Shown here piece by piece: positions 34,040 to 46,134 of a DNA stretch of 64,000 nucleotides; position 1 is the stretch's first letter; each line of letters begins with the position of its first letter. Origin of the DNA: Sipunculus nudus (taxonomy: Eukaryota; Annelida; Sipuncula; Golfingiida; Sipunculidae). The notes below the pieces were generated by a model. That model saw only the letters and a list, made by a program, of their open reading frames with translations. It was not told the origin of the DNA and made no database searches. The translations under genes and the position numbers were made by a program. The DNA lies in the NCBI GenBank assembly GCA_026874595.1, contig CM049308.1, forward strand, positions 51,903,624 to 51,967,623, read 5' to 3'.

Positions 34040-34068
34040 CATGGCTGCAACTTGTTCACTGGGTTTTT

Positions 34069-34373
34069 AGCTCAGCTGACTTTCAGTCAGCTGAGCTATA
34101 GCGATCACTTTTTGTCCTTCGTCAGTGTGTCTGTCCATCTGTTAGCAGGGCACAAATCTAAACCACTGGACTTAGAATCTTCTAACTTGACATCCAGGGA
34201 GGTCCATGAAAAATCTCCTTGGGAACCTGAAATTAAGTCTCTGTTACCCATATCCTCCGAGCTTTGCTTCAGTTGAATGGGGATACCACCTACAAAATTT
34301 GGCATTCAGATGATAAAATTCCTTTTGTGAATGTCTTCTTAGTCAGCTGAGCGTCACGACCCATGGGTCACTT
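34069..34373 (+). mobile_element. Helentron-like element, family B copy 3 (compact, 305 bp)
   Basis: Starts after TTTTT with AGCTCAGCTGACTTTCAG followed by its inverted copy TCAGCTGAGCT. Ends with CAGCTGAGCG, then the 12-bp palindrome GACCCATGGGTC, then ACTT before a T-run. It is the smallest near-complete copy and defines both ends of the family. Confidence 0.65.
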
Positions 34374-34430
34374 TTAAGTTGTTTTCATTAATTTTTTAGA
34401 TTGTCATATTATAGCTAGGAGAGGGTTTTT

Positions 34431-34806
34431 AGCTCAGCTGAATGTAAGTCATCTTAGCTATAGTTATGATCCATTGTCCATCATTTGCCGTCCGTCTATC
34501 TGTCCGTTAGACTGGTATATTTTGAAAATGTTAGACTAACAAATCCAAAATTCAGCATACAGTTAAATGGCCAAAAGTTCTCCTACCAAACTCAATACAG
34601 AACGGTCTTGTACCAAAATCACGTGTGTTTTGTTCATATTTATCATAAATAGTTCTTTATATATTTCCTGTGTAAATGCCAGATATTAAATCAATATTAC
34701 TTAATTTGTAAAAGATATGGACTGGAACATCAGGTACCTAATCAAAATAGCAAGAAATATATTTCCTCTTTTAAAATGGTAACTGTCGAGACCCATGGGT
34801 CCCTAG
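34431..34806 (+). mobile_element. Helentron-like element, family B copy 4
   Basis: Begins after GTTTTT with AGCTCAGCTGAATGTAAG and ends with the palindrome GACCCATGGGTC and CCTAG before TT. It gives the CTAG variant of the family's 3' end. Confidence 0.62.
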
Positions 34807-35156
34807 TTATCTTGTGTTCTGAAACCTTGTATGTCTATTGATCATCACTAGTTTTATCAGTTGCTGAAGACTAGTGGCACCATCATAGCAAACAACCTGT
34901 GAGTGGTAAAGGATCATCGTTTTCTGGCCTGTTTTAAGTGTTTAACCCTGTAGTTAGTGATTACTTATTTTTACTTTTGTTTATTAGTGATTGACAGGTT
35001 ATAAAGATGTAAATATGTAAATATAAGGGGATACATTCATTAATATATTTCTAATATTTATCTGAACACAGATGAAATCAAAATAATTATTGTAAAAAAG
35101 ACCAACACATGTTGAATTTTAGGGTACCTAAATTTATAAATATTTCTATTTTACAG

Positions 35157-35465
35157 AAAGATATCCAGGAGGATTCCTTCTCAACAAAAGAAGGGGCGGA
35201 GCCAGCAGCACTTTTTATCCTTGAAGGTGGTGAAGTGAGGTCCAGTGTAATCCTTAGTGACCAAAGCAGAGTCTTCCTGCTGCAGGATGGGTGTGTTATG
35301 CACACTTGTTTCTTGCTAATAGGGCTCTACTACATCCTTAACATGACATACCCTCAACATTACTGCCAAGTACTTAATCTTATTCAAGAAAAGTGCCTTG
35401 GAGAGGAGGTTGTTTTAAAAGAAAAAACAGCAGCGTACAAGCAGTTCACTGCGGCTTTACAGTGA
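35157..35465 (+). CDS. terminal exon of a SAM-gene-like accessory protein in the second CACTA-like element
   Basis: After TTTTACAG the exon is open in phase 0 for 102 codons (KDIQEDSFSTKEGAEPAAL to the TGA at 35463-35465). The order of features is VRSSVILSDQSRVFLLQDG, CFLLIGLYYILNMTYP and LNLIQEKCLG. This matches the last exon of the SAM gene in the first element (DIQ.PFPVIV, FWAFSIEYPKGLNKTLLF) in phase, length and the hydrophobic-aromatic-YP pattern, though direct identity is low. I infer homologous C-terminal modules of two diverged accessory genes. The exon is intact, which is striking for an otherwise gutted element. Confidence 0.5.
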   Translation, partial: KDIQEDSFSTKEGAEPAALFILEGGEVRSSVILSDQSRVFLLQDGCVMHTCFLLIGLYYILNMTYPQHYCQVLNLIQEKCLGEEVVLKEKTAAYKQFTAALQ

Positions 35466-35528
35466 TACAGACATTATTTTAAACTGCCGTGAATGATGTG
35501 AGGTATTGCAAGAAATTATCTCCTTTTC

Positions 35529-37247
35529 AGCGAACCTGTGAGCTTATGTGATGGTGTGTTGTTGTCCGTCATGTGTCGTCTGTATGTTAACCCATACTAT
35601 CGGAAAACGGCAGGAGCTAGCATCACCAAATTTTATGCAAAAAATAGCCATCTGACTATCGGATTTTGCTTAATTTTTGGCTAACTGCATTTTCTTAGAT
35701 TTTATAGAGAAAAAGCTGAAAACTTTTTAAAATCTTCTCCTCTGAAACGGTCCAGCCAAATTGTTCAGTATTTCACAGAAATAATTTCTAAAACCATCTC
35801 TCTCACTTTTGTTCGAATGGTTCCGGGTCGGTGATTTTTGTTCGAGTTACAGGAAGTTGAACTTAGTCATCTGTCCATAAAAACATACTAAAATTTCATT
35901 CTCAGAAACGGCTTTATGCAAATGTTGGTCACATGAGTCATTTCTGAAATTGAGGTATTGGTGGCGCCACCTGCATTGGCCTTTTTTGTACGGGGGTCAT
36001 CAGTGCCTGTATCATACTGAGGGCTACAAAGAATTTTTCTCTGAAACCATATGGCCAAATTGTTTAAGATTGCACAGAAATGATCCTAGGGTAGTGCTTT
36101 CTGAAGTTTGTCCAAATGGTCTCTGTTTAGTGACTTTGGGCTGAGTTGTGGGAAGCTGAATTTAGTCATATGTCACAACAGCCCAATTTAGTTCAGTGGC
36201 TACAAAGATCTTCTTCTCGAAAACCACTGGGCCAAATTCTTAAATCTCACACATTAATTATCTGCAGATGTTGATAATTCAAGTTTGAACAAATGGTTTT
36301 GATTCAGTGCTTTTGAGCTGAGTTATGGGAAGCTAAACTTAGCGAGTATGCTGTATTTTTCCTATATGTAGGCACCAGTTTATTAGCATCTATAACATCA
36401 TGCCACTAGATTTCAGGTTAAATAGCTTGGCAGACTGCCAACTATTTCAGATTTTGTAACAGGCCAAAGGTAAGCCTGAATCTATTTATAGCTATGGCAG
36501 ACTGCCAACTGTATCAGATTAGGCAACAGGTCACTCAGTGAGTTCACTCAGTGCAGCCAGGTATAGGTCAAAAGTTCACTCAGCCAAGTCAAGTGCAGGT
36601 CAAGAGTTCACTCAGTGCAGTAGCCTGAGCCAGCAATTTGTCACAGGTCACTCGGGGCAACTTTCTTTCTCACCTAATCCTGGTCAGCCCAGTGCATCAA
36701 ACTCCAGGGAAGTTTGATGTATTGGCCTGATATTTTGACCTATCTATTTGTCTTTGATGGCTTTCTTGTTCACAAGACAGGTGTCGCTTCCTACAATGAC
36801 TTTTGCACAGTGTATGCACCTGCTTATTTCTATGTAGGAATTTGATACATCAGCCTGAAATTGGGCATATTTATACATATTGGACAGCTTTATTGTGTAC
36901 AAGACTGGTGGCGCCACCTACAATAGTTTTTGCACAGTGTATGTCCCTGCTTATTTCGCAGGAGGGGTTTGACATATCAGTCTGAAATTGGGCGTATGTA
37001 TATATCTCTGATAGCTTTGTTGTATACAAGACTGGTGGTGCCAGCTACGATCATTTTTGTGTTGTGTGCACCCATGCCAGAATTTCAGCAGTGATGTTTG
37101 TGTAATTGTTTCTTGTTCAAAATGTTTAGTACTTGCATTGTTCATATACATGTTACACATATACTTGAAAAGTAATGGTCCAGCAATGAAGCATTATGCC
37201 TGGTGTATATCCCATTGCACAGGTTCGCATTAGGCCTGTAGGCCTTG
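35529..37247 (+). mobile_element. Helentron-like element, family E, with internal tandem monomers
   Basis: Head AGCGAACCTGTG and tail CACAGGTTCGCA are exact inverted copies over 11-12 bp. The tail continues into the hairpin AGGCCTGTAGGCCT and ends CTTG before TT. Inside are units of about 48 bp with TTCACTCAG (36530-36630) and three units of about 130 bp with AAGACTGGTGGCGCCA and TTTGCACAGTGTATG (36740-37080). No coding capacity. Confidence 0.65.
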
Positions 37248-37316
37248 TTATAGTTCTTATCTTATTTTCTGTGTGTGTATGAACTAAACATGCTAAAGCT
37301 TACGCTCATGTTGTAG

Positions 37317-38620
37317 GATCTACTAGATCTATACCATTAAAATGCAGTTTTTTTAGCTCAGCTGACCATTAGTCATCTGAGCTATAGTGATGGTCCTTTG
37401 TCCGTCTGCGACCGTCCGTTAAGGACGCACGTTTTGAAAACGTTGTACCTGCAAATCCTAAATTCTGCATTCTGTTATTTAGATGTCCATAATTTCTCCT
37501 ACCAAACTGGGTCACGCGGACTTTGTTCCTTTGAAATAGTAAGAAAAAAGCCTCCATTTAAAATAATAAAAAAACTATTGTTACACTGGTGTAATTTTCT
37601 TCATATTTGGCATAACTATTTCTGATTATATTTGGTATGTACATGTAAGAATTAAATTAGGTCAATATCACATAAATTGTTTTAGTTATTGACCTTAACA
37701 TAATGCACTTTGTAAAAATTCAGGAAAAATATTTACTTGCTCTACATGATAATTGTGGAAACTAGAGAACCTATATAAACAATTTAACTATATTTTTGAT
37801 TTATATAACTATTTAATAACTGAATACCAGAAATTAGATCAACATTTCATAATTTTTTTTAAAGTTATTAGCATAAATGTAAAATTTTTACCTAATAATC
37901 TGAAATTTGAAAGGAGTTGATGAATAAAATCTAGCTTATAATGAAGTTTTTAGAAGACAGTCATATTTAACAGTACGGAGGTTGACAGTGGACTTGTACT
38001 GATACTTACTTTTTATATTTTATTTATACAAACACATTGCAGTCACTAAGATGAAATACTGATACTTTTACAAATATGTGATCCTGGGCTGCTCCTGTAT
38101 CTTTCACCTAGCCCATAAAAGTGCACAGTCAATACAACCACTAGGATTTTTATGCCAATATCCCAGAATCAATCACAGCTGATCGCCGTGACCCACAGGT
38201 CCCTTGTTTAAGATATTTTCATGCTAAATCATGTTTTGACAGTGATTTCATCATGTTGATTTCATGTATAGGAACAAACAAAACTGAGGTCTGTAGATCT
38301 TTCAGTAAGCATAAACAGTTTATGTATTGCAAACATTTGTCTTCTTTTTTATGGCTTTTGTAATATTTTCTGTTTGTATTAAACAAGCTTAAGGTATGCT
38401 TAGGTAGCATAATAATGAAGATCTACTAGATCACCAGATCTATACCATTAAACTGCTGAGAGTTTTTTTTTAGATATTTTCATAATTTGTGTTTGGATAA
38501 TGTTTGTGTATGTATTAAACAAACTTGAGGTATGCTTAGGTAGCATAATAATTAAGATCTACTAGATCTATACCATTATACTGCTAAGGGTTTTTTTTAA
38601 ATATTTTTATAATTTATGTT
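37317..38620. repeat. three tandem copies of a 135-bp unit, the first split by an insertion
   Basis: GATCTACTAGATC followed by TATACCATTA starts at about 37317, 38421 and 38555. In copies 2 and 3 this leads through an uninterrupted T-run into AGATATTTTCATAATT or its relative. In copy 1 the T-run is interrupted by the element at 37355-38206, after which AAGATATTTTCATG follows. Copies 2 and 3 are therefore natural empty sites. Confidence 0.8.
37355..38206 (+). mobile_element. Helentron-like element, family B copy 5, with empty-site support
   Basis: Begins AGCTCAGCTGACCATTAG after seven T, ends GATCGCCGTGACCCACAGG and CCCTTG before TTT. The surrounding 135-bp unit occurs twice nearby without the insertion, so both ends can be placed to within the T-run. 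The body has GTCCGTCTGCGACCGTCC near the head and no coding capacity. Confidence 0.75.
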
Positions 38621-38760
38621 TGGATAATGAACCCTTCAGTTGTGTTGAGTTTGTATTGGAACAAAAAAAAAATGGGGTATATACATATGTCTTAAGCTTA
38701 AGTTAAAACATTTTAATACTGTTGTTAAGCTTACTGCAACATAAGCCTTATTAATTTTTT

Positions 38761-39570
38761 AGCTCGGCTGAGTATAAGTCATCTGAGCTTTAGTCATGGT
38801 CCTTTGTCTGGCCAGCCGGTCGTTAACAGGGCACTTTTTGAAAACGTTGGATCTACGAATCCAAAATTTTGCATACAGTTAGATGTCCCCAAAATCTCCT
38901 TTAATACCCAAAATTTGGTCACTAGGTCTTCATTCCTTCAAAATATTAAGGAAAAACCTTATTTTCCATTAAAAACCTACTGTTACGCTTCAAGGCTGCC
39001 TAATATAAAAACCACTGATCTGTTTTTAATCATATTTCATATACATATTCCTCTATATATTTCCTATATACATACAAGAAATTATGTCAGTATTATGTAA
39101 TTTATTTAAGTTATGGGCCGGAACATTATGCAATTTGTAAAAAATCAGGAAATATATTTACTCACTTAACATCAGAATTCCTGAACCTAGAGACTTATTT
39201 TCAGGGATACAACTTTGTTTAATCAAGATTCAATTTTATACCCTAAATTAGACCTGAATTTAGCAAATTTTTAAGTTATTAGCAAAAATAAAAAATGATC
39301 ATTTTATCTGTTAAAATCTGAAATTTCAAAGGAATTGATTGAGTAGCTTTTATTCAAGTTTTCATACACCATGTCAAGTGTTGTTTACATCAAGCCCACC
39401 TTGTACAGCCTTCACCTGTGTTTATGTAACCCACTCCAGGCAGCTTGCCTTGGCTCAGCTTGGCCACTACTGATTATTCTTATACATATGAAAAACATTA
39501 CAATAGAAATCAGCATATTTTGCATTTTGCTAAAATATTCCAAACTTCAGCTGAGCGCCGTGACCCATGT
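38761..39570 (+). mobile_element. Helentron-like element, family B copy 6
   Basis: Begins AGCTCGGCTGAGTATAAG after a T-run and ends CAGCTGAGCGCCGTGACC and CATG, with the terminal CCCTTG lost. The body is alignable by eye to copy 5 (TGTCCCCAAAATCTCCT, GGTAGAATTTG-like segments). Confidence 0.55.
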
Positions 39571-40479
39571 TATGGAGGGTTGTTTGACATATTGGTTAAT
39601 ATAGATCTCACCTTTGGAAAGATCAATATCATTAATACTTTTTAATGACATGTCATTTGGAATAAAGATATGTTTTACTTGAGAATAAAGTTTTGTTAAT
39701 GAAAGATGTTTTATTATAAGAATTGAAATTTTGTTAATGGACACCGAAAATTGTTGTAAATCCTTTCCTTTTGTGTGTCACTGGTAACGTCCAATTTAGC
39801 AAGTCAGCAATAGAAGTCTGTTGCTATATATATAGACTACTTGTAAAGAAGCTATTATACAGTCATACCTTGCTACCATAAAAACAAATCAGAGGCAAAA
39901 GGAAAGGTCACGTGTCAGGTTGAAATTGTGTGATATTGTCTGAACCCATAAGTACCCTGTTAGAATTCCTTATGGTATTCCTTACCTTGCTTATTCCTTG
40001 AGTAACTCAAACTTCATCAGTAAATAATAGTATATCGTTGTCATTAACTTTGATAAAAAAGATCTTTTGTCTAAAGCTTTTCAAAAATATTATTTTTAGA
40101 AACACTAATGAGATTTCGATTATTATTGAAATTCGAAATATAGCTCAGTTAATGGAGTTATTTGAAACTTATTCATACAAGTGATTGAACATAAAATATT
40201 TTTTTTTATTATATTAAATTAAATTTCTTCTAAGGTCACTATTTGTGCAGCAACTTAGTCATATTGAGTCGAGCTTTAACAAGGACAAGGACATAGGTAT
40301 GCATATGTGGTCCATTTTTATATTTGGAACAGCTGCATTTCAGAACACTATAGTTCATGCAAAATATCTTGCTCTCTTACAGTATCCACTGGACCCTTTA
40401 TAAAGGGAGCCATTTGCAGCATGTCTTTTTTTATGAATATGATTAGCTCTAGTCAGTATACAGAGAGACCTATTTCAAG

Positions 40480-41059
40480 GGGAGAAACATGTCTTGAAAA
40501 TTGGAACAAACGATGTGTCAGTTGACGTTTTATCAGTGCAATGTTTCAAAAAGGAACATGTCTCAGCAGTTATAAAACATGTTGCAAAACATGCCTCACT
40601 GAAAATATCCTGTGAATCATGTATCACCGATGATACATGTTTCGAAAAATGGGACAAATGATGTTTCAAGTGATGTTTCAGACTGATGACGTCTCATAGA
40701 GAAACATGTCATGCTATTTTTAAAACATGTTTGAAACATGTTTCATATGGTGGAATTTCTTTCCCGAAACATGAAAATATTGAAACATGATACGAGACAT
40801 GTCTCAAAACATGACTTCAGGAAAAAACATGTTTCATTTCAAGTCATGTCTCGGGGAAACATGTTTCTTTTCAAAACGTGAAAACGAGCCTTTACTTCTT
40901 AAACATGTCTTATATAGACACATGATTCGTCTGATTTAAAACATGTTTCATGAAATGAAACGTGTGTGAAACATGAGACATGTCTAACACATATTTCGAA
41001 TTTTGGGACAAGTGATGTTTTACATTGAAACATGAAACATGTTTCCAGCTTTTAGAGTG
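40480..41059. repeat. AAACATGTTT-type subterminal array of the second CACTA-like element
   Basis: At least fifteen copies of AAACATG or its complement, many as the palindrome AAACATGTTT or GAAACATGTTTC, are packed in under 600 bp and end at the right terminus CACTCTAAAAG (read inwards). Sparser copies sit inside the left end at 30195-30330. Confidence 0.75.
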
Positions 41060-41169
41060 TACAAACTGGCAACTACAGTCCGGTATATGTAATCAACCAT
41101 CATGAGCTGATATTTGTACCGGTCTATATACTAGGTTACATGTTAGACATGTTATTTGTAATAATTTCT

Positions 41170-41210
<41 letters not shown>

Positions 41211-44200
41211 ACATGTATGCCCGAATACCTTATCATTGACCCACTCGTCATCTTTGAGTGTTTTCAAATCGGCCCACTCAAGTGTCTCGCCTAATATGTT
41301 GATCCGTCATCCTCTCTTTAGGTATACCTCAACCTGCATCGTCCATGCATTGGCTTCCGCAAATCTGAATGGAAGCAGAGAAATATACATGGTTCATGTT
41401 TCTATAAAAACACAAACAATCTGAACGGTATGTTTAATATTAAATTCAAATTTCCATAAACAATTAAAAAAATTAAAACTTTATGCTTTTTAAACATATT
41501 CTTTTTTTCCTTTTAATTAATACTGTTAATATGCATGGTTCAACATTAACGATTAACTAGTTATACAGATCTTAATATATATATGTAGCTGGACTCGAAC
41601 ACACGAAGAGTCAGACAGCACGACGGGACAGTCGTTTATTCGAAGCTCAAGTATGCATCGTACATTATGCATAGGAAAAAGAACTGCAAAAATACAGTAT
41701 AAACCAAATTAAGAATAATGATTACAAATGGAAAATGCATCATATTGAAGCCGAAAAAGTTTAACATGAGAAATATATCTGTTCGCCAATTAATCAATTA
41801 AATACCATTTATTAAAACTGAACAAGTATATTACCAACCAGCTGCAGCAGTGCAGTGAGTAAGGACATAAAACTACAGGAATATACGCTGTGATATAGGG
41901 GAGGTACACCATTTGAATTACTAGACTAGACAAGAACTTACTTAGGCATAAACTAAACTAAAATAGACAAGTAATGTAAACATATATGTTCAAACTAGTC
42001 ATCTATTTTAGTGCACTATTGTCACAATTTCATAATGTCATGTTCATTAAAGCTTATACAGTACAAATTGAACTCAACTCTTAATTCATTGTAACCCATA
42101 TTTGATGCATGTTCCCAAACCATTAACTAATAATAAACTAAAACATTGATGCAATTTTTAACATAACTATAGCACAAACATTATTATTTGGGTACCAATC
42201 AATGAATAAACTAAATACAAAGCGTAAGTTCGGCTTCTTTCTCTCATAACTCTGACCAATTATAACCTCGTCACACACACACCAGTACTGACTGTAAAAC
42301 CACAAAGAATTACACCTTAGTGTTAATAAAATATACAGGCTTAGGATATACCTATTAACTTGGCCAAGAATGAACCCATATATTTGCTTTTAAATTCTTT
42401 ACAGTTAAATAAAAAAACACTGAAACTCTGACAGCTTTTGCTGTCAGAAATCCTTAATACATTCTACAGCTGAACAGGCAGGCTCTGAATAATGACCACG
42501 GCTGTCAACAGGGATTAACCATATAAACAATGTCAAAATCTGTCAATAGACTAACACATTAGGACACATTTACATGTATATTTATCCCTGTACAACACAA
42601 GCAAACCAGTACATCATAACAAATCATTTAGGTGTCCTAAAAGACAGTGTTATGAAACAGCTCTGTCTACACAGGAGTTAACACATAATATCATTGAGTG
42701 AATCGGTAGATGAAAATCAGAACTACATACATATACATGGTAACAATAATAATAAAGCAAGATTACCGGTGTTATATCATTAACAAATAAGTGTATAGAA
42801 GTAGCTATAGATGATCCAAAATGGCCTCCGTGGCTGGCAACGCCCTATACCAGCGTCCATTGTAACATACTGAGGTCAGAGACTCTGCAGCACAATCTGT
42901 CCAAAACATGCATATTACTCTTGAAAGAAAGGATTTCTAACACACTGTTTTTGTTACACATGATAAGAATACTAAAAGTTATATACCTTGCATAGATGAC
43001 AATCAAACGTCCATTTTGATTTCAGTTGGCTCAAATGTTTCTATGTTTCCGCAGCAATGACGTGTGGGCAAAATGGCCACAGTGCTGGGTAGTCAGTCCA
43101 TTTACCCTGACCCTACTGGGGTAGGATATACCATGGTATTACTTACAGCTTGTGACAGGCGCTGGCCTGGTCCACAGTACTGCAGAGACACAGCGCATAG
43201 GCATACTGCTACCCTAAACAACACCGGGTGGAAACCCTGTAATAAATCTTTGGACTGTCAGCCGAGGTTTGACTGGCTAAGGGTACTGAGGTTACAAGGT
43301 CCCCATTTCCGGAAGAGGGTCGGGGTGGGGCGGGGTTTCAAGGACTCAAAATTAGTTTGATACGATAAAAAAAAAAACGGTTCCGACTTCACTTGGGTCC
43401 GCTTCTGCTATAAACGAGGTGCGCATATTTCCGTATCTCCCTTCAGGAATAGTTTCCTTCCTTAAAATGTACATAAAATTCATAGATATGGTAAAATGTA
43501 AATTAATTTTAATTGTAAAGATATGGTCAGGTAAACAAGTCCAGCTGTGTCACTGAAATTTACAAGGTTCTCGAATTTGGTGGTACATTTCAAAAACCCT
43601 GGATGCAAAGTTCACCTGTACTTAATAAAAAACAAGTAAAGGTATATATTACAATTAAAGCACACGAATGTCTGCACACTTTGCATTCTTGCTTTTCGGG
43701 CATGTCCATTCTCTATATAGCATGGACTATTTAACAAATAAATTTTTACGGTTTGGAACAAAAACTGTGATAGGAAACTATCATCGGTTTTAAATTACTT
43801 AACGAACTCTGACATCTAAATAGGGGACTGCATCGTTGTTGTTTACATCCGGGCTACTGCTGGCCTGGTCAGAGGCTGGTAGGCAAAAGCCAATACCCAT
43901 TATAAGTAGGTCATCCTTGTGTACTAGCTGTTACATGTGTTATCAGTATCTCTCCATTACTTGTTCCAGTAATTTTATGCCCTATTCAGTTTGTTTGCAA
44001 ATTAGTTAATGCATCAAAGTATATTGTATGCATCAAAGTAAACATATATAGTGGTCAGCTTGCAATTCTCGACCTTCACAGCATAGGAAAATGGTTGAAC
44101 AGATGATGTAAAAGTATAGCTAGACACTTACAGAGGCCATATCATTAGTTCCTCATCTGTTTCATTAGCCTGTACAATACATCAATCAAAGACAGCTTAC

Positions 44201-44461
44201 TGGTGAGTCTCTGGTGGGCTACAATTATATTAAATCTGAATGTGCAGGCCCTATGGTACCAGCCAATAGAGAAATGTAGCCGAGTTCGTTTTATGCACAA
44301 TCTCCTGTCTTAGGTTTCAGAAGTTTTGTCTCATGCAGGAAAGTGTGTAAACATTTTCTCATATTTCATTATTGATCTCAAAACTACTGCTTTGGGACCC
44401 CTTAAACATACATATTCTGAAAGCTGAGAATAAAATATGCACTCTTTCAAAGGTCGACGTT

Positions 44462-44496
44462 ATATAGATTTAAGAATGTGTTTCATATATTTCCTT

Positions 44497-44545
<49 letters not shown>

Positions 44546-45095
44546 CATAAATAAATATAAACCTATAGGTGACACACTTTTTAAACAGGTGTTGACTTTC
44601 CAAATTACAGTTTTCTATCTCATAATAATATGATATGTATAAATATTATAAGTAATCAATAAAATTAAAAATAAAAAAGTTAAAGTAGTAATATTTAAAT
44701 AAGAAACAAAAATACAATATTTATCTTAAATAAAAAAGTAAAAATGTTTGAATTTGAAGGTTAAAAATGTAGGTGAAACACCCCCCTCCCACCCAAGTAT
44801 TTGTATTGGGTTGGTAATTATATCTTTTAAAATTGTGGATTTTTTTTTATTTAAATATGAAATGTAAAAAAAAGTTCAAGTTATTAATAAAATAAAAACA
44901 AAATAAATAAAATAGATTTAAGAATAATTTGTTTCATATAATTCCTTAAAAATATGTATATATAATATATAAATAAATATAAACCTATAGGTGACAGACT
45001 TTATAATTAGGTGTTGACTTTCTAAATTACAATTTTCTATCTCATTATAATATGATATGTAAAAAAATTATAAGTTATCAACAAAAAATAATCAA
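44462..45095. repeat. direct duplication of about 190 bp
   Basis: Copy 1 (44462-44670) and copy 2 (about 44910-45095) share ATAGATTTAAGAAT, ATAAACCTATAGGTGACA, GGTGTTGACTTTC and ATAATATGATATGTA in the same order and orientation. Copy 1 has an expanded (TA)n that copy 2 lacks. Confidence 0.75.
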
Positions 45096-46064
45096 AATTG
45101 CCTTTTGAAGGCAAGCCGTTATAATGATTTCCTAATAAACAGATGACTGAAATGGTTTTTGTTGTTATCAGTGCAAGTATTAGAAGGCTTTGATTGCAAA
45201 TATTAAAAGTATTAACATTAAATGTGCTTTGTGACTGTACATAAGCTTTCAGAGTATGCGTATATAGAAGGGTGGTTCATGTAGTTAAGTAAAGATTCAC
45301 AAAATATAATCATTAATGAATATAACTTTACACATTAACTATCATTAACTAACTTGGTACTATATTAAGAGTTATGCAGGGGCACTTTGAAACTTTTGAC
45401 AGAAGGCTGACAATTTGGCTATAAAGGGGTGAAAATATAGATATGCCATTACAACACCTGTAACAGGCTTGACCATACTCCATGTGGTGTAGCATAAAGA
45501 TATCAGTTATAGGATATGAGGCAATTAACTAGTGATTCTCTGATGAAGCATGTTTAGGGTCAATTAAGAAAATTGTTTCAGCAGGGTGGAATGAATATTC
45601 ATAGGTATGCAAATATCTGATATGCAACAGGGGAACAATCATAATTTAGTTATTCTCTTTATGGGTCCTTTTCTAAGGGCAACTTGCATGCTGAATGAAG
45701 TTATTTTTTTAATGATGGAGTATTTTTAAAACACGTTTTTCATAGGAGGTAAGCTATTTCACTGAAAAGTCAGCATATATCTCACAATAGGCAAGGTGTG
45801 CAGTATTACAGAAATGCACTTGAAGGACAACAGTTCAATATGCTTCATGTATGAAACAACAAAATATAAACCATTTCTTTAAACATTAGCATTATTGTAA
45901 AATCCGCCGAGGTTGCCATGGAAACCACCCTTTAAACTCTAAGCCATTTTCCAGTTTGGTAGATACTGTAGGTTTTGATTAGCACCATAACTCACAATTA
46001 AATAGGATTAATCCCGGGTTTGCCGGGAGTCATGGGAGTCTTTAACGGAGGTCCGGAGCCCTCT

Positions 46065-46065
<1 letters not shown>

Positions 46066-46133
<68 letters not shown>
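46066..46133. repeat. (TA)n microsatellite, about 68 bp
   Basis: Uninterrupted TA dinucleotides, the longest pure TA tract in the window. Confidence 0.95.

Positions 46134-46134
<1 letters not shown>

Larger units (their letters stand above)
30158..41059 (+). mobile_element. second CACTA-like element, 10.9 kb, non-autonomous and heavily invaded
   Basis: The left end reads CACTGTAAAAAGTGACG and the right end, inwards, CACTCTAAAAGCTGG. TA flanks both ends directly, a possible 2-bp duplication like the TG of the first element. The subterminal regions share GAAACATGTTTC-type palindromes, sparse at the left (30195-30330) and dense at the right (40480-41050). Only two coding exons are visible (30327-30627 and 35157-35465); no transposase was found. 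Between them lie five family-B copies, a related palindrome-bounded element, a SINE and other repeats, which explain most of the length. The TIR match is short (about 10 bases), so the boundaries are less certain than for the first element. Confidence 0.6.

Noticed and set aside
41584-41650. LTR or SINE end on the minus strand
   Set aside because: AATAAA and a B-box-like GTTCGAGTCC are visible, but no second end, TATA box or target duplication could be paired with it.
43064-43360. 98-codon frame in a GC-richer patch
   Set aside because: No recognisable domain; length alone is not enough in a locally GC-rich segment.
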